From Tretioscincus oriximinensis (lineage: Eukaryota; Chordata; Lepidosauria; Squamata; Gymnophthalmidae): a DNA stretch of 64,000 nt. A program made the translations under genes and the position numbers. Shown piece by piece: positions 32,148-42,418 of this stretch (the first letter of the stretch is position 1; every line of letters starts with the position of its first letter). Under the pieces are notes generated by a model that saw nothing but the letters and a program-made list of their open reading frames with translations, was not told the origin of the DNA and made no database searches. The DNA is taken from positions 1,555,090-1,619,089 of the forward strand of contig JAJVDF010000125.1 in the NCBI GenBank assembly GCA_022410635.1, written 5' to 3'.

Positions 32148-34740
32148 ATCAGGTACGAAGAAAGACCATGTCTGGTCTTTCTCCCACATATATCTGGAAA
32201 GCATTATACAATGCCCTTCTGAGGTGCAGTGGAACAATTTTATAGAGCCTTTTTTGTTTCACCTATATTTTCTGTAAATCCTGCCATAAATCTGAGCTTG
32301 TGATTGGTTGATTTCTCTTTCATTTCCACCTTTGGCTACCGGTTCCTCTTCAATGGGGAAAAAAGTTTTGCAAGGATACTAGGGTTTGTGTCAACTATCA
32401 TTGCTTGTTCTTGCGCAAAATTAACCGGAAAAAGCAGCTTTTTGACCTCTATATCCTCCACTCTCAATGAAACAGGACAAGCAAAGGATTGAGAGGCAGG
32501 AATAGTGTCAGCAGCTCTTGCAGACAATGTACAATGCTATCATAGTGCAAAGACTGGATATTGTGCTATCACAAATGTACTAGCAGGAAAAAGTGTAACA
32601 ACAGTCCTTCCTAATGCTATCACTGCTGGACTCTCATAATTTTCTTATAAACATACTTTTATAACATTTTTAAAACCTCATTTGTATACAGCCATATATT
32701 ATTTAGTGCATAAGAAAATCTGGGTGTGGAGTGCTTTTAGCCCATAGACTACTATTTTGCATCTCTATCCTGGTGCATGTGCCTGTATCAGATACATGTG
32801 GCAATTGCAATGCAGTGCTAGATATTCCCTGGTTTTAAAGTCTATTTAGATACCACCTTTGATCTGAAATTTTGCCAATACAGAATAATACAAATAAACA
32901 GAGTGCTGCTTGTTTTAAAAGAAGATGGCAGCATCTTTCACTTTCACGTTTAGAAACATTTGAATTTTCAACTATTTTCCTGTATTAATGTGTTTGTCCA
33001 CTCATGGGTAAAAATAACACGAGTTTGTTACAGTGAAATCAATGGCGGGAAAGTAAATCAAAGCATTGTAACAGGTGAAGAAAAATTACTTATATGCATG
33101 TGTCCAAGTAGCCAGTTCTACTTCATTATCATTTTTATTTACTACTAAAGAAAATGTTTGGTACACACATCTCTGTCACTGCTTTTCTAAGATATGTCCC
33201 AAAGGAATTTCAACAGTTAAAGCATCTTCCGGCACTAAATGCACTTAATGTGTATTTACCTTACATAATCTTGCTGAGACACAAAATGCCACTGCTGGAA
33301 TTTCAAGTGTGATTTCCATTAACATAATGAAAGCTGCATGCATGTGCACTGAATGGCTGCTTTCTTCTTAAGAGTGAGATTTCACTGTACATTAGAGTCT
33401 GTAAGAACATCATCTCAGGCTTCTTAGCTATTTGGACTGATTTTATTAAGGAAAGGCAAAGTTTCCTTAAAACCTTTTAGCTATTTGTTGTTAAGAGCAT
33501 GCTGGGATAAGACTCAATTATTTCCTGAAATAAATATTAAATGAGCCAAATTCAGTGCCCATTTTCACCTAAATCAATCCAGATTATTTCTATTAAAGTC
33601 CATTAAATGGCCCTGGCTTACTGCCATGCAAATTCTGACCAACAATACATTCTGCAGAAGCAGACAACTGTGTGTGTGCCTGTCTGGAATCTCACACANG
33701 AAACTGTAATTCATGTGGGTGGCCTTCTTTTGTAAGTAACACACTTATTGTAAGGAATGAATTAGCTAACAACTATTGTATGGGGGAGTCTCCCATATGT
33801 TCCTAAGCCATTTTGTTTCCTAGAGAACATTATATAAACAAATGCTTTTTGTTTATAATTTCAATTATTTCACAATGCTTATGAAAATATCAATTAATCT
33901 CCTCTAGCTGTTGGGAAGAAGTACAGGACATGTTTTATACATGTTTTCTGATTACAATATAGGGAACTGCCTGTTTGAAGAGCTACTGTTCCAGAAATAC
34001 ATATGACCCTTAAAGTTTTTCTTTGTTACCCACTAATGACCAGATACTCCTCATCTTCTGAGTTTTCTACATGATTGGGTCCGTAGATAACTTTTACACA
34101 CCTCACAAGAACCAAACACTCTGGAAACATGGCTATGGCATGGCTATGTTACCAAGTGACATGTGTCCAGCAAACCCAAAACATTTTTGACATGGTGTAG
34201 TCTATGTAAGCAAACAGCAATGCCAAGAATCCCAGAGGAATTAGAGTAACAACTTCTTGAAAAAGTAACTGGGTGGCTGCATTGTGAGGCAGAAGTGGAG
34301 GCAGAGGTAGTGACAGGGTGGGTCATGGTAGCCTACAAGAACTACAGCCACTATCTCCCTCCCCTCTCTTAGTTTTTCAGAGATGTCAAAGCCAGCATTG
34401 TGACACTGCCACCAGTGCCATCATCTAATTACTTTCTTAAACATGCAAGGAGGGGGGCTACTCACCGTCAAATGACTTCTTTGCCACCATTTTGCATTGG
34501 CTGAATACTTCGTTGTTCTGCCTAACACTGCTCTTAATTGACCCATAAATGANTGCTACTAAATAAAGCACAGCTACTCATAATAAGTTTTAAGTGGTGA
34601 ATCATTTGTCAGAAGGATGGGAGTCTTTCCTTTGCAGTTTAGGTGGTGAATTGCTCATTGGAAGCTCCCCCCATTTTTTAAATTAATGGTAAGGATTATA
34701 CCTTGGAAAAGGGACCTGCATCTGAACGCTAGTGCAGCTT
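32148..34740. other. Long AT-rich interval, one short hairpin
   Basis: A dyad GAAAGACCA / TGGTCTTTC with a 4-nt spacer lies at about 32160-32181. No gene is recognised. Around 33240-33720 the sequence has few repeats and includes an ATGCAAAT octamer; this is only weakly suggestive of non-coding function. Confidence 0.4.
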
Positions 34741-34830
34741 ATGGCCCTAACCACATTGAGGCATTATAGATTTATTCTGTAATAATGTGATACATCCTGG
34801 AATAAGGATCAATGTGGATTAGGCCTGCCA
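34741..34830. repeat. AT-rich MITE-like repeat with inverted ends
   Basis: GGCCCTAACCACATTGA on the left and TCAATGTGGATTAGGCC on the right are imperfect inverted repeats about 50 bp apart. Between them TTATTCTGTAATAA and CCTGGAATAAGG recall the cores at 2487-2519 and 57775-57915. Confidence 0.4.
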
Positions 34831-35463
34831 TATGGGCTAGCATTTAGATGGCAGATTTTTATTCCACAACAAAATATATAAGGGCCAGTGCACTTAAATT
34901 AAAAGGCATAAAAGTGTACTTAATGGGCAGATAAATGGGAGACAAATTACTTTTAAATATCATGTTGTTTTAGATATGTATAAATATGAGTCATGTATCA
35001 ACTTGAACAGCAACATTTTCTAGAAATTTTGAAATAATCACTAAACAAGAAATAGACCCCATTTTATTTTAAAAGTATCGAAATAAAATAATTTTAGAAA
35101 TTGTTTTCAAGTATAAAAATTCACTCTAGTTTTATTTGTATGTGTGAGGGAACGTTAGAGAGTAGAGAGGGAGAGGAGAGAGAATTCATTGACAGCTAAG
35201 GTCAAGCTAGGAGGAAGAACATTTAACTGCACCATGAAATTGTTCTCGCTGTAGATGTGAATGAAATTAGCACCTTTGTTTCATAGCTCATTCAGATAGA
35301 TAAAATCTAGACACACTAATTAGAAGGGGGAGAGGTATTGTAAAAATGTATTTAATGTAACTCCAAGCGAAGTAAAAAATGTTTAAACTTCTTGGAACTG
35401 ATTTCCAAGCATGAAAGGCAAAGTTTATCAACACTTTTTTGGAGTGGTATGATTCTACTGCGT
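34831..35463. other. No recognisable feature
   Basis: AT-rich. A GA-rich patch lies at about 35158-35184. Confidence 0.5.
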
Positions 35464-35590
35464 TTGTTTGTTTGTTTGTTTATTTATTTACTTGTTTATT
35501 TACAAACATTTGTATCCCACCATTCATTATCAGGTCCCAATGTGGTTCACAACATTGATTAAAATAAATATAAAGGATAAATGATGCAAA
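35464..35590 (-). mobile_element. LINE 3' tail fragment
   Basis: A GTTTGTTTGTTT/ATTTATTTA tract, then TTTGTATCCCACCATTCATT and CCCAATGTGGTTCACAACAT, has the layout of LINE 3' ends in this window (simple tail, then a CCCACC and GTGGTTCACAA block) but differs in sequence from the L2-like family. Confidence 0.5.
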
Positions 35591-35603
35591 ACTGTAATGT
35601 GCA

Positions 35604-35803
35604 CTTAAAATAGGCTGATCAGATGATCCCTTGGCGGGGGTTGAAAACCCGGTTTTGGGGTGCCTCCCAGTATTTTCTGAAGATTTTTTTTTCAAAAATG
35701 TTTTTGATTTTGATTTTTTTCCCTCAGAAAAAAACGGGACCCACCCCAAAAATGAGTTTTCAAATCTCCCCCCAAAGGAGTCATCTGGTTAGCCTACTTA
35801 AAA
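35604..35803. mobile_element. Foldback MITE, copy 2, with a 7-bp duplication
   Basis: CTTAAAA flanks the element at 35604-35610 and 35797-35803. The 186-bp element (35611-35796) starts TAGGCTGATCAGATGATCCC, continues GGGTTGAAAACCCGG, and ends GGAGTCATCTGGTTAGCCTA, closely matching copy 1 at 20338-20542 and itself almost wholly palindromic. Copy 1 has only a 5 to 6-bp duplication, so the true duplication length is unsettled. Confidence 0.8.
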
Positions 35804-36428
35804 GAACTCTTGAGTTCTTTCCATAAGCCCATTCAGAATCATTCACCCTTATCTGATCGAATCCTCTCATGTCCATATTCTACCCGCCATCCATGAAAGC
35901 AGGATCTTCCTCTTCCTAACACGAGAATGATGTGATTGCCATATAGTTTGGCAGCCATATATTTTGACATCCCAATTTAAAAAACAACAACAACAGAAAA
36001 AAACAGTTTATCTGTGCAATGGTGCATATCTTGATGTCCAGCACCAAATGTTGACTGGTAAGGTAAGTGTGCAATTTTAGCATTGCTGCTGTCTTGTGGG
36101 CAACAGACTGATCATCACAGTAGTAGGATGATCATTGCAGCGCTTTGAAGACATGCACCCCAAGTAGCACTGCCTGCATCCATAAGAGAAGCTAAAAAGT
36201 GGGCTTACCTGCTTGTGCTGTTGATCAGCTATCTGTACATATCATGTGGAGGCAGCCATAGGTGGGCAGGAGAAAGTAAGTGCAGGCCCCTGAGTAGCAG
36301 AGAGCAGCTTTCCCTCCACCCGCCCTGCTTTGTAGGGCTTACTGTTGGTTAGTGGAGGGTTCGGCTGTGCCAGCTATATTAAAAAACAATGCGGATTTTA
36401 TCAGTGATAAGTGCCACGAGAGGTGAAC
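35804..36428. other. No recognisable gene
   Basis: Somewhat higher GC near 36230-36370, perhaps part of the repeat whose core follows. No frame with a motif. Confidence 0.4.
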
Positions 36429-36545
36429 ATATCAGCTCTCATTTAACCCAGAGCACAGCGGATTTGTAAGAACTACATTGCTCACAACCCACCATTACAT
36501 CTGCAGGAGCCATTGGAAGGCATTCCTATGCAGACATCACTACGG
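36429..36545. repeat. Two-copy interspersed repeat, copy B
   Basis: ATCAGCTCTCATTTAACCC, then TTGCTCACAACCCACCATTA and TCTGCAGGAGCC, recur from 17593-17710. The boundaries of the whole element are not visible. Confidence 0.5.
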
Positions 36546-38548
36546 CATGTGGATGCAGCCACTGTTAAAGAGAATATATTTTGAATGTAGAAAATTCCAA
36601 AGTTTCCTTGAATGCTACCTCACAGTGACAATAAATGCTCACATTTTTGTTTAAAAAGATAAGGTATAACCTTTCTGCCTAGCTTAACAATGAAAGGACA
36701 TTCTCTCGAGTAAAGGGTGTTGAAAAGAGGACTGAAATGTTAAATGTATAATGGTTGCATTAATGTGACAGTTTCAGTAGGCACAGCTTGNAATACAGGG
36801 AAAACTTGGTGTAATTGCTTTGTGTACATTTTTATCTTTTGGATAATCTTTGGATTCTTTCTTGCTCAAAATATTAACGTTATCCACCCCAAACATACAG
36901 TATAAGGCAAAGCGTATTAGAAGAGAAACTCCTTTAAGAGCATTGAATTTTACACAAAATCTATAGCAATCATTTTATTTTTAATTACTTATATTCTGTT
37001 CATATATGTATATTTTTAATTAAAAAAAACTGAAAAATATTTTATATCTCTGCATACACTTTTTTTTAATTATGGAGATGTGTGGGGAGTAGGTTTAGAT
37101 GGCATGTGATTCCTGAGACATGGGTGGTATGCAAAAACATGCTTTTTGTTAGAATGTGACACCTAAGAGTCCACAATACTGAAATTTCTCACAATATTCT
37201 TATTTATCTAACCTACTGACTTTTGCATTTTCATTACCTATAAGCAATACTCATCAATATTAAAAGAAATAAACTCTTGAAATAGATTACTGTGTGTGTA
37301 ATGAAAAAATATATGAGATTCATTATTAGAATTGAATTACTGAAGTAAATGAACATTTCCATGATATTGTAGTTTATTGAGCTGCACTAGTATACTTTAC
37401 AGATTCACATTCTTAACTGACTTAACTTTCTTAGAGATCAGAAGCATTTATCTCTCAAAGTGCTGATGCAGGGTTTTGAAGATACTCATTTCCTTATCTA
37501 TTCAAACACAATATACTATCTGAAACCTACTTCTATCTTAATTCATGTTCAATGTCTGCTTTTGGAGCACAACTCNTGTTTCAAAATATAAATTACCCAT
37601 ATATCTCTGTTGAAATCTCTTTACTGTATGTAACGCTCTGGAGCTGTAGTATAGGAATTAAAAACTTATTTCATAAGCCAGCACTAACGGCAGGAGATCT
37701 GCTGGGATCTCCCTCCAATCCTTGGGGGTGTTTCTGACTTTGCTAGGACCTCCAGACTTGTCACTGATTGGACAGTTGACANTTTCCAATTGGAGCACAG
37801 GCGTGGCAAAGTGTCACAAGTGCAAGCTTAATGCGAATTGCCCTAACCTGCAGTTGTTATGGTTTTCTGAAAGAACTCTGCTCAGGTGCCCCCAATAAAA
37901 ATAGAAAAAAGATAAAATGCTCAGGTGCTATGTTGCTGTGGGTTCAGCACATGGTGAAAAACATTTGGCATAAGTGGAAAAAAGATGTTTTCCTGGCCCT
38001 CCTGAAATTATGTGTGACAAGGCTCACAGACTCNTATACTAAAAAAAATAAGTATGGTTGTACCCAAGTTACAACGCAACCACTCTTTTGGGACATGCAA
38101 GACATTGCTTTAACATCACAGTTGTGGCGTGAACATCTCAGAGCAGCAAGTACCCTCAGAATTTTTATTTCTACTCTGCAGGAAAATCATCTCTGTTGGC
38201 TTACAGAATAGATAGAATATTAAGTGGCACATTGCTTAGGCCTACACAGGGAGTTTTGTTCACATGGTATGAATGCAATCTTTAATTTAAACTAAATTTT
38301 AATCACCTTGTCTAGAGATCTTCCTTCTGCATGCTGGAGTGAAAAAAGAAAAGAGCATACAGTAGATTGCCTTAAGGCACCCAAAATGGTGACCTGCTTT
38401 AGTATATGGACAGACCTCTTCCGCTAAACTAGAGTCAGTTTCACAGACTATCAAAACCATACTTCCACCATCCAGGAATATAAAGGGGAACATTTTCAAC
38501 TGTATTTCAGAAAGAAGTGATCTGCCAGAAGTAGAACACTCAAAAGAC
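36546..38548. other. AT-rich interval; one 126-codon open frame
   Basis: A plus-strand frame at 37831-38211 is open for 126 codons, with a Lys-rich middle and several Cys and Trp. I recognise no domain, and no splice or promoter pattern frames it. It also contains one N. It may be a remnant of an unrecognised transposon or chance. Confidence 0.35.
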
Positions 38549-38867
38549 TCCTACTGGTATTGATTGATTCTCTACCAGACATTGCCCCTTGTTGCCCCAG
38601 GGACTTTTTCACATAAGAGGATTAGTTCCTGCTATTTACCTGTTTTTTAAGGAGATTAGTTCCTGCTATTTACCTGCAACTCATCACCTTATTACAGTTT
38701 CATATGCTTTGTCTTCTCCCATACACATTTCCCTATAAATACCTGACCCTGACATTAGTCCCTCAGCATCTGAAGAAGTAGACCTGTCTACGAAAGCTTA
38801 TGCCAATCACTTTTCTCAAGTTAGTCTCAAAGTGCTGCTAGCTCCTTTGCTGGATTTCCTACTGGTA
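38549..38867 (+). mobile_element. Penelope-like 3' fragment with an 11-bp duplication
   Basis: TCCTACTGGTA lies at 38549-38559 and 38857-38867. The insertion between them carries CTTCTCCCATACACATTTCC, CCCTCAGCATCTGAAGAAG, TCTACGAAAGCTTATGCC and GCTCCTTTGCTGG, the reverse complement of 3422-3660 in the larger copy. A 22-bp direct duplication, GATTAGTTCCTGCTATTTAC plus two bases, occurs inside it (about 38620-38641 and 38654-38675). Confidence 0.75.
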
Positions 38868-39081
38868 AGTTAACCTTAGAAGTTTCCAGTGGATCTCCAT
38901 GGCCTGGCCTATTCTTAGGCTGTTCCTAGGCTAGTCCAGATAAATTAGGTTACACTACCTAGCCCAATTAGAAGTGCATGTCACTGCCTTAATATATATT
39001 AAAAATCAGAAAATGCATCTAGTATTGATTAGAGATGATATGGGAATACTAGTAGCCTGTATGCCTCCCTCTCTAAATAGA
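38868..39081. other. No recognisable feature
   Basis: Short interval; nothing supported. Confidence 0.5.
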
Positions 39082-39275
39082 ACTTAAGAACAAAAGAGAA
39101 GCCCTGTTGAATTGGACTATGGCCCATCTAGTCCAGCATTCTGTCTCTCAAAGTGGCCCACCAATTGCACCTGGCAAGCTCAAAGGAGAAGAAGGCAAAA
39201 TCTTCACCTCTTCTCTGTACCCTGCAAATAGTATTTCATGAATCCTGCCTGTTGCTCAAACCCAGAGGCAGTATC

Positions 39276-40287
39276 AAGAGATCCATCCTTGTGTCAAAGA
39301 TTTTGGTTACGACAATACTCCATATTCAATTCTGTCAATAACCAGGAAATAAAAACAAGTATGCTGGGAACATCTAATATGGAACAGTTGATCAGCTGTA
39401 TAATACAAGGGGAAAAGAAGCAAATTAAAGAAATCTATAGAATAATTATTAGTAGAAAATATGACAATAGAGATAAACTATATGAATATTGGGAGAGGGA
39501 AATCCCTAATTTACAAAATAAATGGGANGATTGGTGTTTAAGATATCACTCTTATAAAGACACACGATTACGAGAGACGGAACTGAAAATATTNTCTAAA
39601 TGGTACCGCACTCCGTGCCAACTGGCTCATATTTCCGGAGTGTCACCACTGTGTTGGCATGGCTGCCAAATGAGAGGCACATACATTCATAGGTGGGCTG
39701 GATGCCCACTGGTTAATCAATTTCGCCAACGAATTTACGCAGAAATGTATAAGGTTATAAACATTAATATACCCAAAACGGAGGAATGTTGGATGTTTGC
39801 TATTCTTGACCCTCTTATGGTAGGATGGGAAGAAAAAGTATTTATAGAAACAGCAATATTGGCAGGTCATTTAGTGATCGCTAGAGGGTGGAAAGATCAC
39901 AATAAATGGACAGCAGACTCNTGGTGGAGCTATATGATAGAATTTTTACTTTTTGATGTGCTAAGAGATAAAAGAGATATCTGGGACAACGGGCCTCCCC
40001 TCACTGGACTATTAAGTGGAAAAAACTCATCGCTTATGCNGAAAATATAGCCACACACANGTTATTAAAAGAAGCGATCCTAATGATCAAGGAGCAAAGA
40101 TTTATGGTTTGAATTACTTGTTCNGGNNGNGGGNGGGAGGGGGGGGGAATATCATGATATGTATGTCTTTCTCTGTTTTTGTTTTCTCTATCTTGTTATT
40201 TTGTGTCATGTAATGTGTCATGTTTTGTGAATATATCATGATGAAAAATAAAAATCACGTTATAAAAAAAAAGAGATCCANCCTTGT
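39276..40287 (+). mobile_element. 5'-truncated L1 LINE with a 17-bp target duplication
   Basis: AAGAGATCCATCCTTGT at 39276-39292 recurs at 40271-40287 (one position is N). The inserted L1 (39293-40270) contains the C-terminus of ORF2, a short 3' UTR with a G-rich tract at 40125-40147, an AATAAA signal at about 40248 and a terminal A-run. Heavy 5' truncation, the A tail and a long duplication are the signs of L1-type target-primed insertion. It interrupts a CR1-like LINE and is therefore younger than that copy. Confidence 0.9.
39295..40050 (+). pseudogene. L1 ORF2 C-terminal region
   Basis: An open frame of about 250 codons ends at 40050. It contains KWYRTPCQLAHISG then SPLCW and the conserved L1 cysteine-rich motif at 39652-39705, spaced C-x3-C-x7-H-x4-C. 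The endonuclease and reverse transcriptase domains are absent. The frame also reads open leftwards into the host CR1-like sequence (from 39238), so an ATG-based start there would be spurious. Several N positions make a few residues unknown. The long open frame suggests a fairly recent insertion. The family protein binds its own RNA and makes cDNA; this fragment can do neither alone. Confidence 0.85.
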
Positions 40288-40835
40288 AGCTATTTATACC
40301 CTTGGCTTCTAATCCTGTCTTAAAGCTATCCACCTCTTCTGGAAGTACATTCCAAAGGCCTTCAGGGTGAAAAAGTACTTTCATTTGTCTATCATCAGTC
40401 TTCTGCCCATTATTTTCAAGGAATGCTGGTCCTAGTGTTGTGTGATAGAGAAAATAATCTTTCTCTTCAACTTATCCATCCCATGCATGATTTTAATACA
40501 GTTCAGTCAGATCACCTAAAAGCTGAAGAGGNCCAGATGTTGCTGCCTGGTTTCTTAATGGAGGTGCTCCAGCCCCTTGGTCATCTTGTTGCCCTTTTCT
40601 GCACTCTAGTTCCACAGAATTGTACACAATATTCCAAATGAGGCTTCACCACCTATTTATAAAGAGGAAAAGCAACACTTGCTTTGTTTTTTATTCCTTT
40701 CTTAATGATCCCTAACATTGAATTTCCTTTATTTCTGCAGCTGTACACTGGGTTGACACCTTCATTTAAAGGTTTTGTAGCCTTAGTGCCCTCTGTTTAA
40801 TAGCATTTTCTTCTTCCCTGATATGTATTCCTTCA

Positions 40836-41095
40836 TTTATTTTATTTATTTATTTGTACTTATATCCCACCCTATGCCCAAAAATCTTAAGATGGCTAAC
40901 CATAGGGTGGCACACATAGCTTTTGTTGCTTTCTCCACAACAGACACCCTGTGAAGTAGGTGGGGCTGAGAGAGTTCTAAGGAACTGTGACTGGCCCAAA
41001 GTCACTCAGCTGGCTTTCATGGAGGAGTAGGGAATCGAACTGGGAGACTACCAGATAAAAATCCCACTCTCTAACCACTACACCAAACTGGCTCC
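40836..41095 (-). repeat. tRNA-derived SINE family 1, full length
   Basis: On the minus strand the A box lies at about 41069-41085 (TGGTGTAGTGGTTAGAG) and a B box (AGTTCGATTCC) at about 41031-41041. The body includes CCACCTACTTCACAGGGTG and GTTGTGGAGAAAGCAACAAA, and the 3' tail is AAATAAATAAA (seen as TTTATTTATT at 40836). Together with 44890-45149 this is the best copy of the family. Confidence 0.9.
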
Positions 41096-42242
41096 ATAGA
41101 CAGATAGCTCTCCTATCATGGAGAAAATGCATGAAAATGTTCTTTACCTAAAAGCTACTGAAATGTAATAGCCAGCACCAATTCTTTTATTGGATTTTTT
41201 ATTCTTTACTTCTTCTTTTTTCAATTTGATGCATTATGAGTTCCTTCCTGAGAGGACAATTTTTTGATCTTCTCCCATTTTATTCTCCCACCTTTGCAAC
41301 CTAGGGGCAAGAAAGTTGGTTTCAATCTCCAAAGCTGTAATAACAATAATAAAGTTGCCACGGTAACCTCTCTGTTTTCTAATGAAACTGACCCAATTTT
41401 GGCTCCACAGGCAGGAATTGCCTTAAGCCTTTGGAAGAACTTTCTGATGTGGGAATCTCTCTGGGCCACTGATGCTTCATGTTAAAATCCCTCCTTAACT
41501 TCACCATTANTTTTTCCCTTCTGCAAAAAAGGATGAGATTTATTACCCCTCCTTTTAACTGGGTGATTTTTTAGCAGCTCATGACTGTTTTTTCATGCAC
41601 AGTGCTTGTAAAAATGAAGGTGAAATATCTGGCAGAGAGGATAGAAATGAGGAAGGGCATTGCTAAGTCTATTAAACACCCAGTCTGCTTCTAAAATGGA
41701 AGTCTCAGAAGTAAAGCAGAGGAGCAATAGAGCAAAGGGGAAATAATTCCCTTATTACTGTTTATTATCCTCCACACTCAGTAGAAACAAAATAAAGGCC
41801 TTTTATTACAGANTAGTTACCATAAGAAAATCTTCTTACAGTATATTCATGCTAGTTCAAAGAATTCCGAAAATCACTGTTTTGCAGCAACTATGGCTAT
41901 GTGATGTTTTTCTACCTCGTTTGTAGCACAGTCAGGAAGTCTCAAGCACAAGTCCTAAGTGCTTTTCAGTAGTATTTTTGCAACTGCATGCATGCACAAA
42001 AATTAGACTCAAGGTGATAAAACAGTNCAGAACAAAACAGTTGTTTCTATTGGCTGTTGCATGTAAAAAAAGAAATTCTTGGACTGCACTTCGATGAGAT
42101 CAATGAGTGAAGTTTCAGAACTGGGGCATTGGTCACAGAATATACATGTTTGGCGTGCACGGACACTCAATTGCTATATTCTGGATTTTAGCATTGCAGC
42201 AGTTTTTAAGTCATGGTGTGCACTCAATGCACAATTTATCCC
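41096..42242. other. No recognisable feature
   Basis: AT-rich, with scattered N. The frames at 41221-41485 overlap on opposite strands and have no motif. Confidence 0.5.
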
Positions 42243-42418
42243 AAAGAAAGGACTCCTGANATACCATTTGCAGGGAGTCATGAACAGGTGCATATTTTGC
42301 TTACCTCTGTTCAGACTGCCCAGGTGCATCTGGTGGGCCTCTGTGTGAGACAGAAAGCTGGACTTGATGGGCTGTGGCCTTATCCACTATGGCTCTTCTT
42401 ATGTTCTTATGTGTGCTT
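42243..42418 (+). mobile_element. CR1-like LINE 3' end
   Basis: CCATTTGCAGGGAGTCATG, CCCAGGTGCATCTGGTGGGC, CTTGATGGGCTGTGGCC and CTCTTCTTATGTTCTTATG: the terminal TTCTTATG octamers are the tail of the lineage also present at 4764-4927 and 60240-60320. It is a 5'-truncated copy. Confidence 0.8.

Larger units (their letters stand above)
39082..40790 (-). mobile_element. CR1-like LINE 3' portion, split by an L1
   Basis: The 3' end (39082-39275) has the octamer-type tail remnant CTTAAGAACAAAAGAG and TCTAGTCCAGCATTCTGT. After the L1 insertion the same element resumes at 40288 with GCTATTTATACCCTTGGCTT and continues through the region encoding the ORF2 C-terminus (reverse complement of the H-P-E-G and F-P-E motifs) to about 40790. 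The plus-oriented relative at 59465-60330 shows the same order without an interruption. Confidence 0.8.

Noticed and set aside
32017..32219. Similar 19-mers CATTATGCAATGCCTTTT and CATTATACAATGCCCTTCT as a target duplication
   Set aside because: They do not abut the LINE tail between them and have several mismatches; not a convincing duplication.
39238..39294. ATG-initiated start of the long frame running into the L1
   Set aside because: These codons belong to the older CR1-like sequence outside the L1 target duplication; the read-through is accidental.
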